This document shows, in pieces, positions 25,302 through 35,160 of a stretch of 49,541 nucleotides of DNA. The notes below the pieces were generated by a model, which did not search any database, had not been told where the DNA came from, and was given only the letters and a program-made list of their open reading frames with translations. Numbering within the stretch: the stretch's first letter is position 1; each line of letters starts with the position of its first letter. The stretch lies in contig NZ_PJJS01000032.1 of the NCBI RefSeq assembly GCF_002929845.1, positions 1 through 49,541 on the forward strand. The letters run 5' to 3'. This stretch comes from Cryobacterium sp. M96. GTDB lineage: Bacteria; Actinomycetota; Actinomycetes; Actinomycetales; Microbacteriaceae. The translations under genes and the position numbers were made by a program.

Positions 25302-26099
25302 ATGACGGACGCACCACTCCCCGATGAGGCCCGCGAGCCCGACGCATCAGAGAACGCGCCTGACTCGCCCGTGCCGGCCGCGTTCGCCGACGGCATGGCG
25401 GCGGCGGCCCGGCGGGCCGGCTTCACGCCGGCGGCCGAGGGTGATCCGATCAGCGGGCGCGCCCTGCTGGCCGCGATGGGCGGCATCCGTGGACTGGTCG
25501 AGGCCCTGCTGCCCGGACTCGTCTTCCTGATCACCTACACCTTCACCCGGCAGTTTTTTCCCGAGCAGTCGCTGGTGCTGTCCCTTGTTGTGCCGGTGCT
25601 GATCGGCGTCGTTTTCATCGTTCTGCGCCGGATTAGCCGCCAAACGGTGACGCCTGCCGTCGGCGGCCTGGTGGCACTGATCGTCAGCGCCGTGCTCGCT
25701 CTGTTCACTGGCCGCGCCGAAGACTTCTTTTTGCCCGGATTCTGGACCAATGGACTGTACGGCGGAGCCCTCTTCATCTCGGCGGTCGTCGGCTGGCCGC
25801 TGATCGGGCTGGCTGTCGGATTCCTGATGGGCGAGGGAATCGCCTGGCGGTCGAACCGGTCCAGGCGTCGGGTGCTGACCATTCTCACGCTCTGCTGGGC
25901 GGGCTTGTTCGCCCTGCGCCTGGCTGTTCAGCTTCCCCTCTACTACTCCGGAAACGTGGAGTGGCTCGGCGCCGTCAAGCTCCTGATGGGGATTCCGCTC
26001 TACGCGCCACTCCTGGTGATCTCGTGGCTGGTGGTCCGGGCGGTCTACCGCGCCGACGACCGGGAGACCGACGACGCAGCGGGTCGCCGGCCCGAATAA
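25302..26099 (+). CDS. DUF3159 membrane protein
   Basis: 265 residues. A polar head is followed by [20 protein letters not shown], the family signature, then five or six membrane helices including [20 protein letters not shown] and [20 protein letters not shown]. Also [20 protein letters not shown] and [20 protein letters not shown]. Function not known; DUF3159 proteins accompany dut, DUF3710 and acnA throughout the phylum. Last gene of the dut operon. Intact. Confidence 0.9.
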   Translation: MTDAPLPDEAREPDASENAPDSPVPAAFADGMAAAARRAGFTPAAEGDPISGRALLAAMGGIRGLVEALLPGLVFLITYTFTRQFFPEQSLVLSLVVPVLIGVVFIVLRRISRQTVTPAVGGLVALIVSAVLALFTGRAEDFFLPGFWTNGLYGGALFISAVVGWPLIGLAVGFLMGEGIAWRSNRSRRRVLTILTLCWAGLFALRLAVQLPLYYSGNVEWLGAVKLLMGIPLYAPLLVISWLVVRAVYRADDRETDDAAGRRPE

Positions 26100-26164
26100 A
26101 TTCACCGCGATTCCGCGACACCCGCCGGAAATAGGCGCGGGAAACGCGGTGGCACCGCTAGAGT

Positions 26165-26182
26165 TATCTCTACGTCAAGATA
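26165..26182. promoter_or_regulatory. 18-bp imperfect palindrome before acnA, likely operator
   Basis: TATCTCTACGTCAAGATA: outer TATCT/AGATA and central ACGT are symmetric, with two mismatched pairs. It resembles the 18-bp sites bound by TamR/UrtR-type MarR regulators, which I recall controlling aconitase in Streptomyces. The palindrome lies 135 bases upstream of the chosen GTG. Regulator identity is inferred. Confidence 0.45.
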
Positions 26183-26316
26183 GTTCGGCGTTGGACATCG
26201 TCCGCACGTGGCATCCGCCGGTTAGGTTACCCTTGCTGGCAGGGGCAGGCGTCTGGTCGTCAGGATTGAGGATTGCGGACGGTTTCGCCGTCGGTTTCCA
26301 CGAAGGAGAGGGCATC

Positions 26317-29166
26317 GTGTCGGCGCTTAATAATGCGGTCGTAAACAGTTTTGGAGCCAAGGACACCCTGCGGGTCGGGTCGACGGACTACGAGGTCTTT
26401 CGTCTCGACGCGGTAACGGGCTACGAGAGGCTTCCGTTCAGCCTGAAAGTGCTGCTGGAGAACCTCCTTCGCACCGAGGACGGCGCCAACATCACCGAGG
26501 CCCACATTCGCGCCCTGGGTGAGTGGGTCCCAACGGCGGAACCCGACACCGAGATCCAGTTCACCCCTGGCCGCGTCGTTATGCAGGACTTCACCGGCGT
26601 GCCGTGCATCGTCGACCTCGCCACCATGCGCGAGGCCGTCGCCGAACTCGGCGGCGACCCGAAGAAGATCAACCCGCTGGCTCCGGCCGAGCTGGTCATC
26701 GACCACTCCGTCATCGCCGACCTGTTCGGAACCGCGGACGCCCTCGAGCGCAACGTGGAGATCGAGTACGAGCGCAATGGTGAGCGGTACCAGTTCCTGC
26801 GCTGGGGCCAGACCGCGTTCAACGATTTCAAGGTCGTGCCGCCCGGAACCGGCATTGTGCACCAGGTCAACCTGGAGTATCTGGCCCGCGTCACGATGAC
26901 CCGCACCGTGCCGGACGCGGAGGGCAACGACGTGCTTCAGGCCTACCCCGACACCTGCGTGGGAACCGACTCGCACACGACCATGGTCAACGGCCTCGGC
27001 GTGCTCGCCTGGGGTGTGGGCGGCATCGAAGCCGAGGCAGCCATGCTCGGCCAGTCCATCTCGATGCTCATTCCCAAGGTGGTCGGCTTCAAGCTCAACG
27101 GCTCCATCCCGACCGGCGTCACCGCGACGGATGTCGTGCTCACCATCACCCAGATTCTGCGCAAGCACGGCGTGGTCGGTAAGTTCGTCGAGTTCTACGG
27201 CGCGGGTGTCTCGCAGGTTCCGCTGGCCAACCGGGCCACGATCGGCAACATGAGCCCGGAGTTCGGATCCACGGCCGCGATGTTCCCGATCGACGACGTC
27301 ACCCTCGACTACCTGCGCCTGACGGGTCGCAGCGACGAGCAGGTTGCACTCGTCGAGGCCTACTCGAAGCTGCAGGGCCTGTGGCACGATGCCGACAAGG
27401 AGCCCGTCTTCAGCGAGTACCTCGAGCTCGACCTGGGCACCGTCGTGCCGTCGATTGCCGGCCCGAAGCGCCCGCAAGACCGCGTCATCCTCACCGAGGC
27501 GAAGTCGCAGTTCGAACTTGACCTGCAGAGCTACGCGACGCAGGACTGGACTGTTGTGGACGCGGCCGTCGAGGCCTCTTTCCCTGCTTCAGACCCGATC
27601 GGCTTCACCGCCGAGGACGAGAACCTTGACCACAAGGCCTCACACAACCACGTGAGCCACGCTCCGATCAGCGTGTCCAGGCCCGTCGCGATCACCACGC
27701 AAGACGGCGCGAACTACACGCTCGACCACGGAGCGGTCGCTGTCGCGGCCATCACCTCGTGCACGAACACGTCCAATCCGAGTGTCATGCTCGCCGCGGG
27801 CCTGCTCGCCCGAAACGCCGTCAGGAAGGGCCTCACGAGCAAGCCGTGGGTCAAGACCACCCTGGCTCCGGGCTCGAAGGTCGTCACCGACTACTACGAG
27901 AAGGCCGGCCTCACCGGCGACCTCGAGGCCCTCGGCTTCTACACCGTCGGCTACGGCTGCACGGTCTGCATCGGCAACACCGGCCCGCTCATCGACGAGG
28001 TCACGACCGCGATCAACGACAACGACCTGGCCGTCACCGCGGTGCTCTCAGGCAACCGCAACTTCGAGGGTCGGATCAGCCCCGACGTCAAGATGAACTA
28101 CTTGGCCAGCCCGCCGCTGGTCATCGCTTACGCCCTCGCAGGCTCGATGAACTTCGACTTCGAGACGGATGCGCTCGGCATCGGCAGCGACGGCAACGAG
28201 GTGTTCCTCAAGGACATCTGGCCCGACTCCGCCGAGGTGCAGTCCACGATCGACGGCTCGATCGACACCGGCATGTTCACGAAGCAGTACGGCCATGTCT
28301 TCGAGGGCGACGAGCGCTGGCGCGGCCTGCCGACACCGGACAGCGAGGTCTTCGAGTGGGACCCTGAGTCCACGTATGTGCGGAAGCCCCCATACTTCGA
28401 CGGCATGACCATGGAGACCACCCCGGTGGTCGACATTGTCGGTGCCCGTGTGCTGGCCAAACTGGGCGACTCGGTCACGACCGACCACATCAGCCCTGCT
28501 GGTTCGATCAAGGCCGATAGCCCGGCCGGCGCCTACCTGCTGGAGCACGGCGTCGAACGGGGCGACTTCAACTCCTACGGCTCGCGCCGCGGCAACCACG
28601 AGATCATGATCCGCGGCACATTCGCGAACATCCGTCTCCGCAACCAGCTGCTGGACGGAGTCGAGGGTGGCTACACCCGCGACTTCACCGTTGACGGGGC
28701 TCCGCAGGCGTTCATCTATGACGCTTCGCAGAACTACCAGGCCGCCGGCACGCCGCTGGTCATCTTCGGTGGCAAGGAATACGGTTCGGGTTCGTCCCGC
28801 GACTGGGCCGCGAAGGGCACCAGCCTCCTCGGGGTGAAGGCCGTCATCACGGAGAGCTTCGAACGCATCCACCGTTCGAACCTGATCGGGATGGGCGTCG
28901 TGCCTCTGCAGTTCCCGGCCGGTCAGAGCTGGGCGTCACTTGGACTGGACGGCACGGAGGTCGTCACAATCGAGGGTCTCGTCGAGCTGAACAGCGGGGT
29001 CACCCCGAAGACGGTGCGCGTCACGGCGGCGCCGAGTGCGCAGTCTGCCGCCGGCAAGGCCACAGTCGAGTTCGACGCGGTCGTCCGCATCGACACCCCG
29101 GGTGAGGCCGATTACTACCGCAACGGCGGCATCCTGCAGTACGTCCTGCGTTCGCTGGTCGCCTAG
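26317..29166 (+). CDS. acnA: Aconitate hydratase A
   Basis: 949 residues from GTG 26317, nine bases after AAGGAG; a longer frame to 26149 would cover the promoter and operator and is rejected. The three Fe-S cysteines are present: [16 protein letters not shown] and [16 protein letters not shown]. Also [35 protein letters not shown], and the C-terminal swivel domain with [16 protein letters not shown] and [16 protein letters not shown]. Interconverts citrate and isocitrate in the TCA cycle. The family is often also an iron-responsive RNA binder. It follows DUF3159 and is ended by a strong hairpin. Intact. Confidence 0.97.
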   Translation: MSALNNAVVNSFGAKDTLRVGSTDYEVFRLDAVTGYERLPFSLKVLLENLLRTEDGANITEAHIRALGEWVPTAEPDTEIQFTPGRVVMQDFTGVPCIVDLATMREAVAELGGDPKKINPLAPAELVIDHSVIADLFGTADALERNVEIEYERNGERYQFLRWGQTAFNDFKVVPPGTGIVHQVNLEYLARVTMTRTVPDAEGNDVLQAYPDTCVGTDSHTTMVNGLGVLAWGVGGIEAEAAMLGQSISMLIPKVVGFKLNGSIPTGVTATDVVLTITQILRKHGVVGKFVEFYGAGVSQVPLANRATIGNMSPEFGSTAAMFPIDDVTLDYLRLTGRSDEQVALVEAYSKLQGLWHDADKEPVFSEYLELDLGTVVPSIAGPKRPQDRVILTEAKSQFELDLQSYATQDWTVVDAAVEASFPASDPIGFTAEDENLDHKASHNHVSHAPISVSRPVAITTQDGANYTLDHGAVAVAAITSCTNTSNPSVMLAAGLLARNAVRKGLTSKPWVKTTLAPGSKVVTDYYEKAGLTGDLEALGFYTVGYGCTVCIGNTGPLIDEVTTAINDNDLAVTAVLSGNRNFEGRISPDVKMNYLASPPLVIAYALAGSMNFDFETDALGIGSDGNEVFLKDIWPDSAEVQSTIDGSIDTGMFTKQYGHVFEGDERWRGLPTPDSEVFEWDPESTYVRKPPYFDGMTMETTPVVDIVGARVLAKLGDSVTTDHISPAGSIKADSPAGAYLLEHGVERGDFNSYGSRRGNHEIMIRGTFANIRLRNQLLDGVEGGYTRDFTVDGAPQAFIYDASQNYQAAGTPLVIFGGKEYGSGSSRDWAAKGTSLLGVKAVITESFERIHRSNLIGMGVVPLQFPAGQSWASLGLDGTEVVTIEGLVELNSGVTPKTVRVTAAPSAQSAAGKATVEFDAVVRIDTPGEADYYRNGGILQYVLRSLVA

Positions 29167-29194
29167 CACGCAGGAGCCTTTAGGCCAGCTACCG

Positions 29195-29240
29195 AAACCG
29201 GCGCGTAGACTCGGCTTGACCGAATCTATGCGCCGGTTTT
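29195..29240 (+). terminator. Intrinsic terminator of acnA
   Basis: AAACCGGCGCGTAGA pairs with TCTATGCGCCGGTTT (one G-T pair), with a further TCGG/CCGA inner stem, and ends in TTTT. It lies 28 bases after the acnA stop and before dxs. Confidence 0.85.
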
Positions 29241-29276
29241 CTGGTGGCGGATAGCGCAACGTGAAAGGTGTTATCG

Positions 29277-31229
29277 ATGGCGCTACTGGACACGATCTTC
29301 GGGCCGAGAGATCTGGATCGCCTCTCGATGGAACAGCTCGTCCAGCTCGCGGCCGAGGTGCGGGCGTTCCTCGTTCGGGAAGTCTCCAAGACCGGCGGGC
29401 ACCTTGGTCCCAACCTCGGCGTGGTCGAGCTGACCATCGCTTTGCACCGGGTCTTCGAATCCCCGCGTGACGCCATTGTCTTCGATACCGGACATCAGGC
29501 CTACGTGCACAAGCTGCTCACCGGGCGCCAGGACTTCAGCCTCCTCCGCCAGGCCGGCGGCCTGGCCGGCTACCCGCAGCGGCGCGAGTCCGAGCACGAC
29601 ATCGTGGAGAGTTCCCACGCCTCCAGCTCGTTGTCCTGGGCTGACGGCATCTCCCGAGCCTTCGAGATGACCGGGCAGAGCGACCGCCATGTGATCGCGG
29701 TCGTCGGCGACGGCTCCCTGACCGGGGGCATGACCTGGGAAGCCCTCAACAACATCAGCGACGACAACACCCGTCGCCTGATCATCATCGTGAATGACAA
29801 CGGCCGCTCCTACGCGCCCACCATCGGCGGCATGGCCCGCTTCCTGAACACCGTGCGCACCCGACAGGCGTACCACAGTGCCTATCTGACCAGCCGTCAG
29901 GCCTTCGAACGGATGGGCGCGCCCGCCCGGGCGTTCTTCCGCGGCGTGCGCGGCGGCATGCACGGCTTCCTCGCCCGGTTCTCCAACAACGAGGCGCTCT
30001 ACTCCAACCTCGACATCAAGTACATCGGTCCGATCGACGGCCACGACATGGCGGCGATGGTCGAGGCGCTCCATCAGGCCAAGGGCTACGGCGCGCCGGT
30101 GATCGTGCACGCGATCACCCAGAAGGGTAAGGGATACGACCCGGCCGTTCAGGACACCGCCGACCAGTTCCATGCGGTCGGCCAGATCGACCCGGAAACA
30201 GGGGAGTCCACCGAATCCGCCGGCGCACCCTCCTGGACGTCGGTGTTCGCCGACGAGCTGCTGCGCCTTGCCACACTCGATCCGAAGATCGTGGGCATCA
30301 CCGCGGCCATGCTCCGTCCCACCGGCCTGCACAAGATGGCCGAGAGATTCCCCGCCCGGGTGCACGACGTGGGCATCGCCGAGCAGCACGCCGTCACCAG
30401 TGCCGCCGGCCTCGCCTTCGGCGGCCTGCACCCGGTCGTCGCGCTCTACGCCACCTTCATCAACCGAGCGTTCGACCAAGTCCTGATGGATGTCGCCCTG
30501 CACAAGGCCGGCGTCACATTCGTGCTCGACCGGGCCGGGGTGACCGGGCCCGACGGTCCCAGCCATCACGGCATCTGGGACCTGGCGATCCTTCAGGTCG
30601 TCCCCGGGATCCGCCTCGCGGCACCTCGGGACTCGGTGCGCCTGGCAGAGGAGCTCGAAGAGGCCGTGGCCGTCGACGACGCGCCCACTGTGCTGCGCTT
30701 TCCCAAGGGCAGCGTGAGCGCCCCAATCGACGCCGTGCGCCGCCTGGGCGACGGCGTAGACGTGCTCTTGGAATCAGCCCAGAAAGACGTGCTGATCGTC
30801 ACCGTCGGGCCGATGGCCACGATCGGTCTCGATGTGGCGGACCGGCTCGCAGCCCAGGGCATCGGAGCCACCGTCGTCGACCCGCGCTGGGTCGTCCCGG
30901 TACCGCGGAGCATCGTGGCCCTGGCCGCGGAGTACCGCATCGTCGTGACCATCGAGGACGGCGTCCGGGTCGGCGGCGTCGGCACCCGTGTCCGTCAAGA
31001 TCTGCGTGAAGCCGGCGTGGACACGGCGGTCACCGAACTGGGGCTGCCCGACGAATTCCTCGACCACGGCACCCGCGCCGAGATCCTCGACCGTGTTGGG
31101 CTGACCCCGCAGCGCATCGCCCGCGATGTCGTCGCAATGGTGCTCGGCAGCAAGATCCCGCATGCGCGGCCACTGCCGGCGGACCGCGCCGACACCGCCA
31201 GTATCCCGGCAAACCTTCAGCAGGATTAG
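29277..31229 (+). CDS. dxs: 1-deoxy-D-xylulose-5-phosphate synthase
   Basis: 650 residues from ATG 29277 (GAAAGG upstream). First step of the MEP pathway to isoprenoids, and a source of thiamine and pyridoxal precursors: pyruvate plus glyceraldehyde 3-phosphate give DXP. Seen: HLGPNLGVVELTIALHRVF, VVGDGSLTGGMTWEALNNIS (thiamine diphosphate and Mg), DIKYIGPIDGHDM, HDVGIAEQHAVTSAAGLAFG and FDQVLMDVALHKAGVTFVLD and DRAGVTGPDGPSHHGIWDLA. It stands as a single gene between the acnA terminator and a repeat-bearing gap. Intact. Confidence 0.97.
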   Translation: MALLDTIFGPRDLDRLSMEQLVQLAAEVRAFLVREVSKTGGHLGPNLGVVELTIALHRVFESPRDAIVFDTGHQAYVHKLLTGRQDFSLLRQAGGLAGYPQRRESEHDIVESSHASSSLSWADGISRAFEMTGQSDRHVIAVVGDGSLTGGMTWEALNNISDDNTRRLIIIVNDNGRSYAPTIGGMARFLNTVRTRQAYHSAYLTSRQAFERMGAPARAFFRGVRGGMHGFLARFSNNEALYSNLDIKYIGPIDGHDMAAMVEALHQAKGYGAPVIVHAITQKGKGYDPAVQDTADQFHAVGQIDPETGESTESAGAPSWTSVFADELLRLATLDPKIVGITAAMLRPTGLHKMAERFPARVHDVGIAEQHAVTSAAGLAFGGLHPVVALYATFINRAFDQVLMDVALHKAGVTFVLDRAGVTGPDGPSHHGIWDLAILQVVPGIRLAAPRDSVRLAEELEEAVAVDDAPTVLRFPKGSVSAPIDAVRRLGDGVDVLLESAQKDVLIVTVGPMATIGLDVADRLAAQGIGATVVDPRWVVPVPRSIVALAAEYRIVVTIEDGVRVGGVGTRVRQDLREAGVDTAVTELGLPDEFLDHGTRAEILDRVGLTPQRIARDVVAMVLGSKIPHARPLPADRADTASIPANLQQD

Positions 31230-31333
31230 GCGATTCCCGATCGAATGGTTGTGTCGTTTCCGGAAGGCTGGGGCTGAGATCACTGCGTGATCGCTGTTCA
31301 TCACAGGCGGGGTGCCGTGCCCGGCGTCGAGCC

Positions 31334-31411
31334 AATTCGACGGAGATTCTGGGGGAAAACCGCTTTCTCGGGGGTTTGTGGGGCCAAATCCGGCAGAATC
31401 TCCGTCGAATT
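31334..31411. repeat. 78-bp palindromic repeat, copy 1
   Basis: Inverted arms AATTCGACGGAGATTCTG and CAGAATCTCCGTCGAATT enclose a GC-rich centre. The same arms and size recur at 49386-49462. No open frame inside. Looks like a dispersed REP- or MITE-like element. Confidence 0.85.
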
Positions 31412-31634
31412 CGTTCAGGGCAGAGTTGCTGGCCGGGCCGGGCCCGGACTCGGATAGGGCGTGGAATGCACGTTCTGCCCACATCGAGGTCCCCTGATCG
31501 TCTACGTCGGCAAGGGAAACGCCCGGTTCGGAAACCCCGGCCCGTGCGACCCCCAACGCCCACACTTGGCGGGCCTCACCCTTCCGGCCCCGCCGGCCGC
31601 AGAAAAATACCGCCGACCACCGCGCCGAGCCACG

Positions 31635-31673
31635 ACCTCGGCTCCCCTTCCGTGAAGAGAAAGGAGCCGAGGT
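31635..31673 (-). terminator. Hairpin downstream of fadB
   Basis: ACCTCGGCTCC pairs perfectly with GGAGCCGAGGT over a 17-base loop, 39 bases beyond the fadB stop. It could stop transcription from either side; no T tract. Confidence 0.65.
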
Positions 31674-31711
31674 TACGGGTCGGCGGAGTGGATGCAGTCA
31701 GTCGCCTGCGG

Positions 31712-33883
31712 TCAGTTGCTTACGCTCGTGCGGGTGGCAGGCAGGGCCGCGGCAGCGACGCCGCGGATCGGTGGGGTGTGGAACGTGCCCTGGAAGACCC
31801 GTTCGCTCGCGCCGACGCGGTCGAGGTAGGGCGTGATCCCGCCCATCTGGAACGGCCAGTTGGCCCCGAGGATCATGCACAGGTCGATGTCCTCCGCGGC
31901 GTGCACGACGCCGTCGTCCAGCATCCGCTTGATTTCATCGGCGAGGCCGTCCTCGATCCGGCGTAGGATCTGCTCGGCTGTCATCGGGGTCTGCCCGCCC
32001 GCGACGATCTTGACGGCGCCCTTGTCGAAGCCCTTGATCCTGCCCTTGGCGTCGCGCTCCAGAATGGTTCCGTGCTCGGCCAGCTTATGCAGGTTCGCGC
32101 TCTCGAAAAACCGGTCCGGGAATGCGGCATGGTGGGTGTCCAGAACGTGTGCGCCGACCTTGAGGCCGACCAGCTCGAGCAGCTCGAACGGGGTCATCGG
32201 CATCCCGAACGGAGCGAGTGACCCATCGACGACCTCGAACGGGGTTCCGGTGTCGACGGCGTGCATGGCCTCACCCAAGAGCTTCGCCAGGAGGCGGTTC
32301 ACGACGAACCCGGAGGTGTCCCGGGTGATGACCGCGTTCTTTCGCAGTTTGGCTGCCACGACCATCGCCGTGGAGAGAGTGGCGTCGTTGGTCCGCGGGG
32401 TGTTCACGACCTCGATCAGCGGCATGATCGCCACCGGGTTGAAGAAGTGGAAACCGACCAGGCGCTCGGGGTGGGCCAGCTTCGCACCGATCTGTTCGAC
32501 CGAGAGGGACGAGGTGTTGGTGGCGAGGATGGCGTCGGGAGAGATGTGCTTCTCGATTTCGGCGAAGACATCCTGCTTCACGCCGAGTTCCTCGAAGACG
32601 GCCTCGATCACCCAGTCGGCGTCGGCGAACTGTGCCTTGTCTGTCGTTCCCGTGACCAGAGCGCGGAGCCGGTTGGCCTCGTCGGGGGAGATACGGTTCT
32701 TGGTCTCCAGGGTGAGGATCTCGCCGTGGATGTACGCGACGCCCTTCTCGACGCGGGCCTGGTCGAGGTCTGTGATGACTACGGGCACGCGCAGGCGACG
32801 CACGAAGAGAAGGGCGAACTGGCTGGCCATCAGGCCGGCGCCGATGACGCCTACCTTGTTGATCGGGCGGGCGAGGGCCTTGTCCGGCGCACCGGCCGGC
32901 CGCTTGGCTCGCTTCTGCACCAGGTTGAAAGCGTAAATACTGGCCTGCAGCTGGTCTCCGGCGATGAGTTCGGCCAAGGAGTCGTCTTCCCGCTCGAACC
33001 CTTCCTGGCGAGATCCGCTCTTGGCTGCTTTGAGCAGGTTGAGGGCGATGTACGGCGACCGGGCGACGGTTCCGATGCGGTTTTCCAGCATCTTACGGGC
33101 CACGCCCACGGCCACATCCCATTTCACGAGCCGTTCGACCTTGCCGGGCGTATTGGGCCGGGCGACCTTTGTCTTTCCGGCGATCACGCCATCGGCCCAC
33201 TCGATGGACTGTTCAAGGAACCTGGCCGAGGCGAACTGCACGTCGGCGATGCCCAGCTCGAGAGCATCCGCCGCTTTGAGCGTGCGGTGCTTGAGCGGAT
33301 TCTCGATGATCACCTTCAGCGCGTTCTCGATGCCGATCAGGTTGGGCAGCAGGTAGGAGCCGCCCCAGCCCGGGATCAGCCCAAGGGAGACCTCGGGCAG
33401 CGCGATCGCGGGCACGGTCGCGTCGACGGTGCGGTAGTCGGCGTTGAGGGCGATCTCCAGCCCGCCCCCCAGTGCGAGCCCGTTGATGAACACGAAGGAG
33501 GGCACACCCAGTTCGGCCTGCTTGCCCAGCGCATAGTGGCCCAACTGGGCCAGCAGCTTGCCCGTCGCGAGCGATGGGATCTCGCTGACCTTGCTCAGGT
33601 CGGCGCCGGCGGCGAGGATGAACGGTTTGCCGGTGACGGCGACGCCGTGGATGTCGCCGAGGGCGGCGCGTTCCCGGAGAAGGTCCATCGCCATGGCGAA
33701 CTCGAGCAGGGTGTTCGGGCCGAGCGTGTTCGGGCGGGTGTGGTCCCGGCCGTTGTCGAGCGTGACCAGCGCCAGGGTCCTTCCACCGGACAGAGGCACA
33801 TCGTGTACGTAGCAGTGGGTGACGACCTCGTCGGCCGACAGCTCGACCAGCGGGGTGAAATCGAGTTCGGAGTAGTTGCTCAT
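31712..33883 (-). CDS. fadB: Fatty-acid oxidation multienzyme protein (enoyl-CoA hydratase / 3-hydroxyacyl-CoA dehydrogenase)
   Basis: 723 residues from ATG 33883, which overlaps the thiolase stop by four bases; GGAAGG upstream acts as SD. N-terminal crotonase domain (to about 200) with INGLALGGGLEIALNADYRT; NAD-binding domain from about 345 with KVGVIGAGLMASQFALLFVR; GFHFFNPVAIMPLIEVVNT; C-terminal domains with GFVVNRLLAKLLGEAMHAVD and the second 3HCDH fold. Hydrates enoyl-CoA and oxidises 3-hydroxyacyl-CoA with NAD, handing 3-ketoacyl-CoA to FadA. A strong hairpin follows. Intact. Confidence 0.95.
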   Translation of the reverse strand: MSNYSELDFTPLVELSADEVVTHCYVHDVPLSGGRTLALVTLDNGRDHTRPNTLGPNTLLEFAMAMDLLRERAALGDIHGVAVTGKPFILAAGADLSKVSEIPSLATGKLLAQLGHYALGKQAELGVPSFVFINGLALGGGLEIALNADYRTVDATVPAIALPEVSLGLIPGWGGSYLLPNLIGIENALKVIIENPLKHRTLKAADALELGIADVQFASARFLEQSIEWADGVIAGKTKVARPNTPGKVERLVKWDVAVGVARKMLENRIGTVARSPYIALNLLKAAKSGSRQEGFEREDDSLAELIAGDQLQASIYAFNLVQKRAKRPAGAPDKALARPINKVGVIGAGLMASQFALLFVRRLRVPVVITDLDQARVEKGVAYIHGEILTLETKNRISPDEANRLRALVTGTTDKAQFADADWVIEAVFEELGVKQDVFAEIEKHISPDAILATNTSSLSVEQIGAKLAHPERLVGFHFFNPVAIMPLIEVVNTPRTNDATLSTAMVVAAKLRKNAVITRDTSGFVVNRLLAKLLGEAMHAVDTGTPFEVVDGSLAPFGMPMTPFELLELVGLKVGAHVLDTHHAAFPDRFFESANLHKLAEHGTILERDAKGRIKGFDKGAVKIVAGGQTPMTAEQILRRIEDGLADEIKRMLDDGVVHAAEDIDLCMILGANWPFQMGGITPYLDRVGASERVFQGTFHTPPIRGVAAAALPATRTSVSN

Positions 33884-35085
33884 CGCTTGCTTGCCTTCCG
33901 GTTGAAGTTCGGGTTCTCCCAAATCACGGTGCCGCCCTGGCCGAGACCGATGCACATGGCGGTGAGGCCGTAGCGCACCTCCGGGTGCTCGCTGAACTGA
34001 CGGGCGAGCTGGTTCATCAGGCGCACGCCGGAGGAAGCGAGCGGATGTCCGATGGCGATCGCGCCGCCGTACTCGTTCACCCGTGGGTCCTCGTCGTCGA
34101 TGCCGAAGTGGTCGAGGAACGAGATGACCTGCACGGCGAAAGCCTCATTGAGTTCGAACAGGCCGATGTCCGTGATGCTGAGGCCGGCCTTGCGCAGGGC
34201 CTTCTCGGTGGAGGGGACCGGACCGAGTCCCATGACCTCCGGCTCAACGCCGGCGAAGGCGAAGCTGACCATCTTCATTTTGACGGTGAGACCGAGGTCC
34301 TTGGCGGCCTTGCCGCTGGCGAGGAGGCAGGCGCTGGCACCGTCGTTGAGCCCGGAAGCGTTGCCGGCAGTGACCCGTCCGTGGGGACGGAAGGGGGTCT
34401 TGAGAGTCGCGAGGCCCTCCATCGTGGTTTCGGGGCGGGGAGCCTCGTCGCGGGTCGCCAGACCCCAGCCGGAATCGCTGCGGATCGCAACCGACACCAG
34501 GTCGGGCTGTATCTTCTCGGCGGCATAGGCCGCGGCGACCTTCTGTTGGCTGCGCAGGGCGAACCGGTCGGACCGCTCCTTGGTGTACGCCGGGAACCGG
34601 TCGTGGATGCGCTCGGCCGTGGCGCCCATATTGAGGGCGTCCTCGCTGACCAGGCGCTCGGACAGGAAACGCGGATTCGGGTCGACGCCCGAACCCATCG
34701 GGTGGCGTCCCATGTGCTCGACGCCGCCGGCGATGGCCAGGTCGTAGGCGCCAAATCCGATCCCGGCTCCGAGAGTGGTCACGGCGGTCATGGCGCCGGC
34801 GCACATCCGGTCAATGGCGAATCCGGGTACCGACTTCGGCAACCCCGAAAGCAGTGCCGCCGTGCGACCGAGCGTGAGGCCCTGATCGCCGGTCTGGGTG
34901 GTGGCGGCAATCGCCACCTCGTCGATGCGTTCCCCAGGGACCGACGGGTTGCGTTCCAGCAGTCCGATCATGGCCTTGACCACGAGATCATCCGCCCGGG
35001 TGTTCCAGTAAATGCCCTTTTCACCGGCGCGTCCGAACGGGGTACGAACCCCGTCCACAAACACGACTTCTGTTCTATCGGCCAC
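33880..35085 (-). CDS. fadA: Acetyl-CoA acyltransferase (3-ketoacyl-CoA thiolase)
   Basis: 401 residues. The nucleophile Cys sits in FAIDRMCAGAMTAV; NEAFAVQVISFLDHFG carries the conserved NEAFA; GAIAIGHPLASSGVRL has the active His; and AMCIGLGQGGTVIWEN has the second Cys. Cleaves 3-ketoacyl-CoA with CoA to give acetyl-CoA. Upstream partner of fadB, coupled by a four-base overlap. It lies 75 bases behind RNase D on the same strand. Intact. Confidence 0.95.
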   Translation of the reverse strand: MADRTEVVFVDGVRTPFGRAGEKGIYWNTRADDLVVKAMIGLLERNPSVPGERIDEVAIAATTQTGDQGLTLGRTAALLSGLPKSVPGFAIDRMCAGAMTAVTTLGAGIGFGAYDLAIAGGVEHMGRHPMGSGVDPNPRFLSERLVSEDALNMGATAERIHDRFPAYTKERSDRFALRSQQKVAAAYAAEKIQPDLVSVAIRSDSGWGLATRDEAPRPETTMEGLATLKTPFRPHGRVTAGNASGLNDGASACLLASGKAAKDLGLTVKMKMVSFAFAGVEPEVMGLGPVPSTEKALRKAGLSITDIGLFELNEAFAVQVISFLDHFGIDDEDPRVNEYGGAIAIGHPLASSGVRLMNQLARQFSEHPEVRYGLTAMCIGLGQGGTVIWENPNFNRKASKR

Positions 35086-35160
35086 TTTGCCTCCATCATC
35101 GATCAGGTGTCGGTCGATCCTAAAGGGGCTCCCGTGGAGGGTCGAATCCTTGGACGGATC

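Larger units (their letters stand above)
31230..31711. other. Intergenic stretch between dxs and fadB
   Basis: No gene seen between the convergent dxs and fadB. It carries a short palindrome GATCAC-TGC-GTGATC (31278-31292), the 78-bp palindromic repeat (31334-31411) and a strong hairpin (31635-31673). Confidence 0.6.

Noticed and set aside
26149..26316. Longer aconitase start at 26149
   Set aside because: The extra 56 codons cover the palindrome and promoter region, and a good SD precedes the GTG at 26317.
26260..27477. 405-codon open frame antisense to acnA
   Set aside because: Mirror of a highly conserved coding sequence, His/Asp/Val/Gly-rich, no homology seen.
31461..31655. Plus-strand frames between dxs and fadB
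   Set aside because: They overlap the palindromic repeat or hairpin, have no homology and no SD.
32261..33973. 570-codon plus-strand frame antisense to fadB
   Set aside because: Composition typical of a shadow frame; fadB on the other strand is certain.
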